NCBI GenBank assembly: GCA_009767595.1
Contig: VSDK01026019.1
Location: 68,426 to 132,425 of the forward strand
DNA length: 64,000 nt
From: Symbiodinium kawagutii
Taxonomy: Eukaryota > Sar > Dinophyceae > Suessiales > Symbiodiniaceae
Direction of reading: 5' to 3'
In this document: in pieces, positions 46,797 to 54,259 of the stretch
How the letters are laid out: the number at the start of each line of letters is the position of its first letter
Position numbering within the stretch: position 1 is the first letter of the stretch
The notes under the pieces: model-generated
Told to the model about the DNA's origin: nothing
Databases searched by the model: none
The model's input: only the letters and a program-made list of their open reading frames with translations
Program-made: the position numbers and the translations under genes

Positions 46797-49700
46797 CTTC
46801 AACACCTGAAATTGAAGGATACATGCAAGATACACTTCCAAGAGGCGTCGTTTTGTGCTCCCTCTGCAGGAGCCAAGGGGGGAGCATAGAATTCCACCAT
46901 ACTCCATCTGTTTTTGCAACCCAATTGTACTGGGGGACAAGAGACAAATGAGAGACAGCAACACAGTCATGGACCATGTATGCCCAGAGCACTAGAGGAC
47001 ACGTAGGAGACAAGGCAGAGTCAAGTCGAAGACAATGGGCCAAACATGCAACGCACAGAGCCAAGTGGGGCAAAAAAACTGGGAGGTACGATGAGGTAAG
47101 TGAAAAACGAGCGGCAAACTTATGCCACCAACATGCAAAAGACACAAGTCGCCAAGGAGCAAAGGGAGACCTAGCGGCAAAATCATGCGACACCCAGAAC
47201 CTCATGAGACAAACCAGAGACAAGTAGAAGAACCATGGGACCGACCGGCACACTAGTGGCCTACTGGGAGAGTGGCTCACAAGTGGAAAATAGCGGACTT
47301 GTGGGAGACCAGTGCGAGACACTGCGACAAGATCCAACCCAAGGAACCCAAAGCCTACTGGTGGAGATAAGCGGAAGACACCGCTAAACACGCGACCCAA
47401 TGCACCAGAACCTTACGGGAGATACTGCAAAGAAAAACAACCACAGGTGAACCGAGTTCTGAATTGCTTCAATTCACACGGAGTACACCCAGTACTGATC
47501 TCACAAGTTGATTTAATCACGGACTTTGGACTTGATAAAGTAAACGACATCAATAAACCAAAGCAGTGCTTGATATTTTTGTATGGGTTCACTCTTCACT
47601 GCCACCACAGTCAGATCGAAGCACCCACACCACAATTTCATGCAATATCTACATGAATGTGCACTATGCTCCCAAACGTTCGTAGATGTTTGTCGTAGTG
47701 TTCAAGGTGAAAATCCCTGGAATGGAAGGGGATAGGGGGGTTCCACTACAAAGTGCGCGGGGATCTGACTCAGGTCTCGGCTATTTCATGGGTCAAAATG
47801 GTCGTCATTGCCGTGATTGGCTGGTTCATATAGGACCTATCAACTGCTCTGACTCCGAGTCCCTTTTGTGAAGTGGATGAGTTTTTTTTTTTCAGCACGG
47901 TTTCTTAGTTAAGTAATCGCATCACCAGTTGCAGTGAAGTGGCAAAAACTATGTGACAAATTATCCTCACATGTCCTGACCTTGGTTGGAGACTTTGAGT
48001 CAATGGCTGCATTCCTCCAATGTCATATGGTCGTGAACCCAACAAGGAAGAGTTGTCTAGGTTTACAATCAATCCCCCAAGCATCAAGGTTGAATGGTTT
48101 ACAGTACAAGTACACCAATCTTCGTGTTCAAAAAAAAGGGGACCAACCAGAAAGGCCGCCAGAACCAACACAGAAAAAACATCAAACATCCACACCTTTC
48201 GTTATCCTCCCTGAATCTCATCAAATGATTCTTCATAATGCTAGTTCTACACTTCTGGATGCACTCACTCTCCCACACCTTCTTCCTCAAACTGTCAATA
48301 TTGGCTTCGTTTGCCTTTTTCGTCCAATCCTTTCAATGCAGTTTTCGTCGCGAAGCGAATCTAAACAAGACTTAAGCCTGTCCCGAAGCAATCCAGAAAC
48401 TTCCAGAACCTTACTGGTATGCCTCACGCCGCTCATGAACCTATGCTGAACACGGTATCTTCGCCCTGCTGTTGTTGATAAGAAAGATGATAGGACGAAG
48501 TCCACCGACCTATCCCACAGCCCAACAAAGCTGACCCTCCACATAGTAGCAGCTCGACCATACACTTAATGCATTTCTTTCCACTGTCACCGGTGCCCAG
48601 TGATCGTAAGCTCCACACTAAACCGCAGCCTAAGCTGCGTGTTCGATGTAAGTAAGCCAGTTGTTTAAATATATAACTGATGCTGATCCCCAAAGAGGTT
48701 GGATGCTTTCTAGAGTCAGATTTCCAGCCACTGCGAAGCCACCACCGTTCACAGCTCCAGTGTCTCTCACCTCACAGCTTGGAGCTAGCCATGATGTTGA
48801 GAAACCATCGGATACCTTGTACCTTTCAGGAAACACCACAGGATACCTTATGATAGTGGTCAATGCATGCACAATGTGATGCTTCATGACGGTTGCACGA
48901 TCTTTCCAGACAATGGCTAAGAGTGGTTGATAATGTTTATGGCTCGGTTTGAATATCCAAATCAAGTACCAAATATGATAAGTGGGTCACCTTGTGTCAC
49001 CATCAACCGTCCAGTCAAGACTTTTAGAATGGTGGGATGATGTGTTTGAGGTCCAACTGCTTCCCCCTTCGCAGCTTCACAAAATGGTGCCCAGGATCCA
49101 ACAGGCTGAACCTATCGGATGACCATCAATCGAGTGGCGAAACAGTATCCAACCCAAGAAATGATCCCTGTTTTCGATGGTGGTGAACGGATTCCTGTAA
49201 TCCATAGAGATAACGTACCTATATGTACTGCATATGTGCATACATATAGTGTATATATATATATATATGTATAATTACGTATGGATGTAGGTATGAACGT
49301 GTGCAATCGTGTGCAATCGTGTGCACGTATTGCATGCATGCACATGACCGACCAACACATGAGATAACTGACCAATGTTGAATCCAAGTTGAATCCAAGA
49401 CTTCAAGGCTTCAAGTCAAGCAGCAGTCAGATTGGATCTGCTTAAAGTGAATGACCCCTTGCGAGCATAAAATGCGCCGCCAAATTGGATGGGCTCCCTT
49501 GGATCCGACGGAGCTTCGTGCCATGCATCCACTTCAGCATCTTCCAAGCTCAGCGTCCTCGGAAGATCGCGCTGGCTCAGCGGTGCACGACTTGACTCGT
49601 TCCCATCCACATCCCTCTCCAATTCGGCATCCGCCCCAAAAATTGGTCATGCAGTATCATACAAATATAAAACATTCTGATGGTTGTTTCTCAAGCGATA

Positions 49701-50305
49701 GGGGAACCCAAAATGGATGGTTTATAAATGGTTGATGAAGTGGATGATTTCAGGGTTCCCTATCTTGAGAAACACCCATATAGTGATAAACGAACTTGTG
49801 ATGCGGGTGTCTTACTCTGCACTGTGTCACAGTTTCAAGTCAAAGCTCTCGGCTTCAAAACGGAGCGAAGTCATCTGAATGTGCCTCGCGAGCCGGATGA
49901 GCCCAGATCTTGGTAATCCACGGAAATCCAACCTGACTTTCCACCTATGAGAAAATCTTGCTCAAAGCGAAAGTCAAAGCAAAATGGTGCAGTCGCGTGC
50001 TGACTTAGGACTGGAAATACATGCAGTTAAAAAGAGGTTCCATAAGGCAGTGTGCAAACTTGAAGCTAGAACGAAAGCCAGCAGGGCTGCTAATGGTTCA
50101 AGGTTGGTGACAACGGTGAAAAATGCAAGTGATGAATTCAAACTGGTTACAGTAATGACACATGATGATGCCGGATGATGACAAATGTTGACGACTATGA
50201 TGACGAAGCTGTCACGGATGATCACTATCATGCTAATTCTGCGACAATTGATGATGAAAAACAAAAATGAGAATTAAGCAATAAAAAAATGATAGAAAAA
50301 GAATG

Positions 50306-50362
<57 letters not shown>

Positions 50363-52461
50363 GCGGCGGCGGCTGTGGTCATGATATCATGCGTTTCCTT
50401 CAGTCCCAAACATGTAAGGCTGTAAAAGTTGAACACCAAGTGTATCCTTCGGAAAAAATATTTGAAACCTTGGTTTGATAATATGTTTTGACACATGTCT
50501 CCTTCAATCAAAGCCATGTAAGGCTGTAAAATCGCAACATGCATTACAGTACAGGGAAAAATGAAAGGGTGTTTCTTCTGTTGAGAATCAGGGGTAGCTG
50601 GGGACCAGAACGCCACCGAGGCACCCCGTGATGCGCAGCTCGCCCGACGTCCGCAGCGTCGTCACATGGTCGGACGCTGAGCGCAGCTGCGTGGCAGCTG
50701 CGTTCTGCTGCGGTCCCTGCAGCTGGCAGCGCGGAACGGAGCCGGGCCTCAGCGGAGCAGTTCTGACTCAGTTCCGAATGGCTGAAGGTCCCAGAAATTC
50801 CAACACAAACTCGATTTGATGATCCAGAATGACTGAAGAATGGCTGAAGATTTGAAATAATGGCTGAAGATTTGATGATCCAGAATGTTCCAGAATACAC
50901 CTGCTCTCTCATCCTGCGAGGAAGCTATTGATGGTCAACAACTGCAGCACACCTCGCTATCCACGCTAACAAAGCATATGTGCTGGACCTTTTAATCTGA
51001 AAGGAGGCTCAGTCTTGTAGACCAAAACACCCAACATGGTGAGGATGGCCATGGAAACTGGGTTGACACATCCAAGCAGCCCAAGCAGTACACACAACAG
51101 CAACCTTGTATGCAATACAAATCTCTATGAACGCTACGTGCGCAAAGCACATGTCTACACAAAATCAGGTGTAAACTACTAGTATATGCATGTATACATA
51201 TATTTTGATATGAACTGCATGTATGTATATAATATGTGGTTGCTCTTGAAAACAATTCCAAACAAGTACTGATCTATTCAACAACATATAAACCTGTAAA
51301 CCCCAATACAATCCAGCATAGAGGCAGTATAGTATGACTTTCATTCCGACCAGCTGGCCTAGAAACGATGCTTTTCAGCAACCAGCGGTCCTTCTCCCAC
51401 ATTTCACAGCAGCTTTCCCCACCAAGTTACTGCAGTTGAAAGCATGACCCCGCGGTCAACAAGTTCTGGCTCTTACACAATTCTGCCCAGCCAATCACGG
51501 TGCAGTCCTGGATACAGGCCATTGATGTTGGGGCACAGAATCCGCTGTGCGGATCATGGCTTGAATCAAAAGATTTTCATGGTCAAGACTAGGAAGAATC
51601 AGTTGTTTTTGTGGATGCGTATGTTTACTGGTTGGTCGTGGTTGAGTTATACCTCATCCCCAAAACATGCCCGTCATCTTGAAGCCATCAACCACTGAAC
51701 GAACCCAATTCACCACGATGGTTTCACCCCGTGCCCGTGCCATGCTTATAGGTTGCCCGGTTACCCCGTGGCACTGTCAAGCTGACAGTCCACGCAGCTC
51801 TGCAGCATGTTCACTGCACCCCCACGGCTTCCGAAACATCCAGGAAAAGATGGTGAAACGAAGTATTCCCAAGTATTCCCAAGTAAATATCCACGTATTC
51901 CCAAGTAAACATCCCAAGTAATTCCAAGTAAACATCCCAAGTAATTCCAAGTAAAAATCCCAAGTAAACATCCCAAGTAAACATCCCAAGTATTCCCAAG
52001 TCTGAATAGTCTGCTCGCCGCAAAATCAATTGCCAGCGCCGGTGGATTTGCGGGTCTCAATTCCCCACCCGGGTCCGCCTGCTCTTGGACATGCGAATGT
52101 GGCAATGGTCCACCTCAGACTGTGCAAATTGGAATCTAATGATAGAGTCTACCCATGGGCACGGACCCCATGCTGTCGTGCCCTACTCCTTGCCTGGGGG
52201 GGATCATTGGTGAATAATTAACTATGATCAACCACCGTTATTGACTATATTGACTATTGACTATATAGTTAACATCCTACTATGTACTACTAACAATTGT
52301 CAACCACTATTAACCAAGAACTTGTCAGCGCTGCAGGTTGCAATTTCCTTCATGTCTAGTGCTACCAAGGTGCTCTGCTGTGTGGCAGGGCGCGAGACGT
52401 GCAGCTCTGCCACAGAAGAACAGACGAGCAGCGCAGCAAAGACGCGCGCTGCAAATTTCAT
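29330..52461 (-). CDS. Copy B: large secreted/membrane protein with beta-helix-like repeats and multi-pass C-terminus
   Basis: Gene-level entry; exons follow. The inferred protein has a signal peptide, short repeat exons, about 1,070 residues of Gly-Gly-Gly-Phe repeats typical of right-handed beta-helix or polymorphic-membrane-protein-like surface proteins, Cys-rich exons, and then about five hydrophobic segments with conserved loops and a soluble tail. This suggests an extracellular repeat domain anchored by a multi-pass membrane region. The repeat part and membrane part share strand and order, lie in one unbroken run, and no other promoter or start is evident between them. Their fusion into one transcript is still an inference. 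The membrane-region family is not recognised. Two or more exons remain unplaced. Confidence 0.6.
30863..30973. mobile_element. Family-1 short TIR element (intronic, copy B only)
   Basis: Left CATATGGGTGTTTCTCAAAA, TAGGGGGCCCC; right GGGGTACCCATATTTTGAGA, AACAACCATATG. One of the best-preserved copies. The homologous intron of copy A (near 55.05 kb) lacks it. Confidence 0.8.
30974..31186. mobile_element. Family-3-related segment, duplicated inside
   Basis: Begins ATGGCCATGGGTCAAGCAGT and ends TTGACCCACAGCCATAT. Inside it the head ATGGGTCAAGCAGTTAACCA is repeated at about 31,070, so it appears to be one and a half copies of the family-3 element. Absent from copy A's intron. Confidence 0.55.
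31187..31600. mobile_element. Nested inverted-repeat element with a family-1 copy inside
   Basis: GGTGAGTTATTGGTTACCCT (about 31,269) is repeated in inverse at about 31,505 (AGGGTAACCAATAACTCACC). Between them a family-1 element lies at 31,386-31,488. This makes a nested insertion inside a copy B intron. Confidence 0.55.
31979..32088 (-). CDS. Copy B exon, helical segment
   Basis: Acceptor CTTGCAG|GAT, donor TCCAA|GCC (GC type). Reads [20 protein letters not shown], then [16 protein letters not shown]. 110 bp in both copies (A: 55,652-55,761) and nearly identical at protein level. The out-phase fits the last exon exactly. Confidence 0.75.
32381..32412 (-). CDS. Possible 32-bp micro-exon (CFLDGNVSLTG)
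   Basis: Bounded by TTCAG|GTG and ACAG|GTTGG, equal in length to its A counterpart (56,172-56,203), reading CFLDGNVSLTG against [11 protein letters not shown]. Its phases do not connect directly to the exon at 32,088, so it may be alternative or not an exon. Confidence 0.25.
32861..32961. mobile_element. Family-2 short TIR element (copy B only)
   Basis: Left CTTGGTGGTTTCAAC, right TTGAAACCACCAACCAG; interior shows the family-2 blocks. The matching place in copy A (56.86 kb, after GATCGCCAGAA) has no element. Confidence 0.75.
33380..33444 (-). CDS. Copy B exon (SAASYQQLDQ)
   Basis: Acceptor CTACCAG|GA, donor CCTCCG|GC. Reads (G)SAASYQQLDQLSFPQMVFDP. 65 bp in both copies (A: 57,268-57,332). 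Its donor is GC here and GT in A. Joins in phase to the exon at 32,088. The join to the exon before is in phase only in copy A (see findings). Confidence 0.6.
33847..33957 (-). CDS. Copy B exon (QWNIAADLGTDP)
   Basis: Acceptor CCCAG|GCC. Reads [20 protein letters not shown], then [17 protein letters not shown]. Copy A (57,721-57,831) differs by one residue. Likely a loop or cytosolic region after the membrane segments. Confidence 0.8.
34249..34360 (-). CDS. Copy B exon ([12 protein letters not shown])
   Basis: Acceptor TTGCAG|G, donor TTTC|GCAAC (GC type). Reads [20 protein letters not shown], then [17 protein letters not shown]. Frame chosen because it alone fits the phases of both neighbours. 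Two other minus frames are also open. Copy A: 58,324-58,435, same length. Confidence 0.65.
34569..34707 (-). CDS. Copy B exon, membrane segment
   Basis: Acceptor CTGGAG|GC, donor TTTGG|GCAGC. Reads [20 protein letters not shown], then [26 protein letters not shown]. 139 bp in both copies (A: 58,632-58,770). Phase joins to the exon on each side. Confidence 0.75.
34956..35184 (-). CDS. Copy B exon, membrane segment and conserved loop
   Basis: Acceptor GCCAAG|GTC, donor TTTGAAG|GC. Contains the hydrophobic [20 protein letters not shown], then [11 protein letters not shown] and a His/Tyr-rich loop ([21 protein letters not shown]). 229 bp in both copies (A: 59,018-59,246). Confidence 0.8.
35510..36114 (-). 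CDS. Copy B exon: Cys-rich end plus first membrane segments
   Basis: Acceptor CTGAG|GTGAG, donor TGGAAA|GTTG. 605 bp. First a Cys-rich stretch ([30 protein letters not shown]) like the close of a GCC2/GCC3- or ephrin-receptor-type module. Then hydrophobic MLLFLGAASVVLMIFIAWEI, a cytosolic/loop region with a [10 protein letters not shown] basic patch and CGAC, and a second long hydrophobic segment ([27 protein letters not shown]). Copy A is the same plus a 49-bp duplication. Confidence 0.85.
37141..37215 (-). CDS. Conserved exon-like block (FPTASHLKF)
   Basis: Minus frame FPTASHLKFQSPSVYGVEVV, ALPDE, matched in copy A (63,621-63,692) as FPTASHLKFERFCLGMEVVT, LPDE. The only length change between copies is one codon, which suggests coding constraint. 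Exact splice sites not fixed. The stretch 36,120-37,140 otherwise holds weakly conserved intron-like sequence, with a minus frame open at 36,218-36,421. Confidence 0.45.
37444..37526 (-). CDS. Copy B Cys-rich exon (CMFCDWLC)
   Basis: Reads ITHPDFRQKEMVLLEDTVQT, CMFCDWL and ends at CTCT|GCAAGT, a GC donor with a consensus context. The TCMFCDWL end is identical in copy A up to 63,950. Upstream half less conserved. Confidence 0.5.
37790..40480. repeat. 81-bp minisatellite array (about 33 units) in copy B
   Basis: Units contain ACATGGGGCACATGGTTTGG, AAGATAATGATCT, GCAGTTTAGGG and ACATTTGGGACAGGG. The unit is 81 bp = 27 codons, so the minus strand shows repetitive open frames (NHVPHVPLNPMFPVPHVNPK-like) that break whenever a unit gains or loses bases. 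Some blocks are higher-order copies: two 63-codon stretches at 38,793-38,984 and 39,610-39,801 are identical, 817 bp apart. It lies between Cys-rich exons and is most likely intronic. Confidence 0.9.
40750..40940 (-). CDS. Copy B Cys-rich exon
   Basis: Acceptor CTCAAG|TCTGG. Reads SGCLSVLGLVEDGYEIDSLM, ASCGNCARGVTFKATQHGKQ, then LLAFSPRNLQCPETVTVPLG. The CxxC and spaced cysteines suggest a disulfide-rich extracellular module between the repeat domain and the membrane. It ends by a GT at 40,762 (CTTG|GTTCC) or shortly after. Confidence 0.6.
41181..41276. repeat. GAT/GGT trinucleotide repeat
   Basis: GATGGT, then pure GAT units. Produces poly-His, poly-Ile, poly-Met and poly-Ser frames that are not genes. 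Confidence 0.95.
41579..41712. mobile_element. Family-3 short TIR element (intronic)
   Basis: Starts TATGGCTGTGGGTCA and ends TGACCCATAGCCATA, a perfect 15-bp inverted repeat. Interior CCCTGGTTCCC and GATGGTTAACTGC blocks as in the other copies. Inside a copy B intron. Confidence 0.75.
42404..42496. mobile_element. Family-1 short TIR element, near-perfect arms (intronic)
   Basis: GGTTTCTCAAGCCATAGGGG and CCCCTATGGCTTGAGAAAC pair exactly. Both arms share the change from AAATA to GCCAT, so they have changed together or the element is young. Located in the intron after the beta-helix exon of copy B. Confidence 0.85.
42500..42960. repeat. Degenerate AACCTCTCACCAAATCATCCCTGAAC repeat
   Basis: A loose tandem of about 30-60 bp units with CTCTCACCA and CCTGAACA. 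The Pro/Ser-rich plus frame across it is probably its by-product. Intronic in copy B. Confidence 0.6.
43072..46274 (-). CDS. Copy B beta-helix-like repeat exon (about 1,067 codons)
   Basis: The only very long open frame in the window. It is an internal exon: it begins at acceptor TTTTCAG|TG (46,275-46,276), and the first open codon would be GTG, not ATG. Two unit types alternate: GGGFYSEKKLTVSSSSTLVI then CNATAG, and GGGFSAGEVVIAGRSTVNIT then NSRAESG, each about 26-31 residues. Short strands ending in buried V/I with Asn ladders are typical of right-handed beta helices and polymorphic-membrane-protein-like surface domains. The last 200 residues lose the repeat and hold several Cys. The frame runs to a TGA at 43,069; the true donor is probably just before. 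N gap at 46,210-46,220. Confidence 0.9.
46210..46220. other. Assembly gap (N run) inside the repeat exon
   Basis: About 10-11 N, giving undefined residues near the exon's 5' end. The frame is open on both sides, but the true number of repeat units here is unknown. Confidence 0.99.
46414..46532 (-). CDS. Copy B repeat exon (GGFLVEG)
   Basis: Acceptor CCTGAG|G. Reads RVRQDSQIFIENVSAKKHAG, GFLVEGNADIHAAHSVYLT, one more repeat turn. The end ACAG|GAAGT would be a GA donor, and it gives the phase needed by the 46,274 exon. Confidence 0.65.
46535..48700. other. Long intron of copy B
   Basis: Contains an AT microsatellite (46,757-46,793) and a purine-rich tract (about 46,920-47,300) of GAGACAAG-type sequence that leaves a 222-codon minus frame open without protein-like features. 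No element or exon was recognised in 47.4-48.7 kb. Confidence 0.4.
48707..48770 (-). CDS. Copy B repeat exon (GGGFAVAGNLTLE)
   Basis: Acceptor CTGTGAG|GTGAG. Reads VRDTGAVNGGGFAVAGNLTL, E. A GC donor follows GAAA. The same GGGF-turn as the large exon. Its out-phase does not match the next placed exon, so one exon between is probably missing. Confidence 0.6.
49250..49270. repeat. AT microsatellite
   Basis: TATATATA run in a copy B intron. Confidence 0.85.
49425..49497 (-). CDS. Copy B repeat exon (FGGAFYARKGSFTL)
   Basis: Acceptor CCAAG|GGAG. Reads EPIQFGGAFYARKGSFTLSR, SNLT up to a GC donor (GACT|GCTGC). One degenerate repeat turn. Confidence 0.6.
49682..49782. mobile_element. Family-1 short TIR element (intronic)
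   Basis: Left GGTTGTTTCTCAAGCGATAG, GGGAACCC; right GGGTTCCCTATCTTGAGAAA, CACCCATAT. In a copy B intron. Confidence 0.75.
50307..50362. repeat. GAT trinucleotide repeat
   Basis: About 18 GAT units; source of a poly-His frame. Confidence 0.95.
50617..50716 (-). CDS. Copy B exon (TTLRTSGELRITGCLG)
   Basis: Acceptor GCTGCAG|GGACC, donor CTCG|GTGGCG. Reads GPQQNAAATQLRSASDHVTT, LRTSGELRITGCL. Strand-turn-strand character fits the N-terminal part of the repeat region. Other frames are also open. Confidence 0.45.
51431..51544 (-). CDS. Copy B Cys-rich N-terminal exon
   Basis: Acceptor CGCACAG|C, donor CTGCA|GTAACT. Reads GFCAPTSMACIQDCTVIGWA, ELCKSQNLLTAGSCFQL. Five spaced cysteines suggest a secreted domain directly after the signal peptide exon. 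Confidence 0.55.
51850..52000. repeat. CCCAAGTAAACAT repeat
   Basis: Imperfect tandem of CCAAGTAAACATCCCAAGTA-like units about 14-20 bp long. Tyr/Leu/Gly-rich minus frames are its shadow. Confidence 0.85.
52335..52461 (-). CDS. Copy B first exon with signal peptide
   Basis: ATG at 52,459-52,461. Reads MKFAARVFAALLVCSSVAEL, HVSRPATQQSTLVALDMKEI, ATC. A basic n-region, hydrophobic core and small residues near a likely cleavage site make a good signal peptide. A GC donor (CTGCA|GCGCTG) near 52,335 is the likely end. First Met after in-frame sequence without protein character. Confidence 0.6.
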
Positions 52462-52876
52462 GACGCACCGTCTGACGAATGGCTGACAGAAGGGTGATCC
52501 AGCTGTGCAATAGCAAATGCTCAGCGGCAGCAGAGAAAATGATCTCAAGATCAACCAGAAATCCCAGACAAGTTCCACAATCCCAACTGTACAAATCAAG
52601 CTGTTCCAAGTGATGTCAACCCCTTACATGATGCCAATCCCTCCCAAAAAGAACACTTCAAATCGTCCCGGCAGACCCCAAAGAGTGGAAGCAGACACAC
52701 GTCCGTTACGTTGAACATGTCGACTCTCGAGTGTTACAAAACCGGGCGCTCTGTATGGGATCCGATCCCTTGAGGAGATGTCTGATTTCTCTAGCTCGCG
52801 ACTTGGAAGAGTTGGCACAAAATTATGTGTTACATACTTTGAAGAGTTGGCACAAAATTTTGTAAACAGTATACAT

Positions 52877-52943
52877 GAGTGTTTCTCAAGCCCGTTTGGG
52901 TGGTTTTATATACATGATGAATACTGGATGAGAAACCACCACA
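52877..52943. mobile_element. Truncated family-1-like element
   Basis: GTGTTTCTCAAGCCC at left and GAGAAACCACC at right, with only about 40 bp between. Upstream of the copy B start. Confidence 0.4.
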
Positions 52944-53277
52944 TAGACGCACATAAAAAACTGCATATATATATATAGATTGTAATTACATGTAACTATA
53001 CACATAGAAATTTATTCATCACAAATACAGTGGCGCTCGATGAAAATGATTCAAGCCTCTGGCCACGATTCCCGGGTGTGACCCAGGTACAAAGCTATGC
53101 CCGGAGGTTTCCATCCGTTCCAAGGCGGGAAAATGACAACGGAGAAATGTTGGCCCAAAATTCCAATGTCATGGATGAATTTTGGGATTGTAAGTAGATT
53201 AGCTTGGCCTTTCCCTAAAAATCATTTAATGTTCAGAACGTGTTCCATGGATTTGCTCGGCCTGCTCAAATACAATC

Positions 53278-53278
<1 letters not shown>

Positions 53279-53352
<74 letters not shown>
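53279..53352. repeat. GAT trinucleotide repeat
   Basis: About 24 ATG/GAT units. Poly-Asp and poly-Ile frames derive from it. Confidence 0.95.
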
Positions 53353-53507
53353 CAACCATGTTCGGATAAAATCAGAAGGGTTTCACCCTGGTGTCCCGAC
53401 TCACAGTGCTGACAGCACGCTGGTGGCAGGGTGCTGCCGCTGGATCGAAGTTGCGAAAAATCCGGGCGAGCGGTCCGTGACAAAAACAGTTTTACTAAGG
53501 AATGATA

Positions 53508-53614
53508 TGGTGGTTTCTCAAAATAGGGGACCCCTAAAAATGGTTAATTTATGACTATAAATGACTAGTGAAGGATGATTTGGGGGGTATCCATATTTTG
53601 AGAAACACCCATAT
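53508..53614. mobile_element. Family-1 short TIR element (between the paralogues)
   Basis: Left ATATGGTGGTTTCTCAAAAT, AGGGGACCCC; right GGGGTATCCATATTTTGAGA, AACACCCATAT. It lies between the end of copy A and the start of copy B, so not all family members are intronic. Confidence 0.85.
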
Positions 53615-54081
53615 GATGAATCATGGTAACTTATGATACCATACAAACCTTAGTCAAGGATTACCAATAATAATAACCAATAAATAGTACCCTCTAATGT
53701 TGTCGGCAATAGTTTACATACTATCATCATGGGCAATTGGATGTTCAATGGTCAACTATGACTAAACATGCGGTTCATCATGGGGGATACACAACAATTG
53801 TGAAAAGAATAGTACGCAAACCACATCCCTCAGTTGTGAACACATGTGATGAAGAAACAGCTAGCCAATCTCCGCACAGCATATTTTTTGTTTTCGCGCA
53901 GCCGCTAAAGCTGATGCTTTGCGGTTTGCTGCATTAAAGATAAACAACTTATGAGTCACCAGTTTGTGCGCACTCACCGAGACTCAAAATTTTGGAACTT
54001 GGAACTGTCAAACAAACTGTTTGAACCATAGATCTGGAGGCTGGGAAGATTCCAGACTGCTCAGGCTTCGACTGTGCTGCC

Positions 54082-54259
54082 TTAAGACGATAGGCGTTTC
54101 TTCTGCCCCAATCTCTTCAACAAATTTTCCGTGGCGCGACCTACGTTCGTCAGGTTGTTCACCAGCATGTCACCCATCAACGACCGGATCTGCTCGTCCA
54201 TGCATTCAAGGCTCCCCAATTCGCTGACAATGTAGGCGAAAATGTCTTTCCTGACATGG
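54082..54259 (-). CDS. Copy A last exon, conserved C-terminal tail
   Basis: Acceptor CAGCAG|C, stop TAA. Reads [40 protein letters not shown], then [18 protein letters not shown]. Same length as in B. Confidence 0.85.

Noticed and set aside
46732-47400. 222-codon minus-strand open frame
   Set aside because: The plus strand here is a purine-rich GAGACAAG-type tract that rarely forms stop complements. The reading has no domain, is Ser/Leu/Cys-rich by composition, and ends in an AT microsatellite.
52030-52140. Plus-strand Cys-rich reading (SACSWTCECGNGPPQ)
   Set aside because: It is short, has no splice context, and lies in the first intron of a minus-strand gene. The minus frames are also open.
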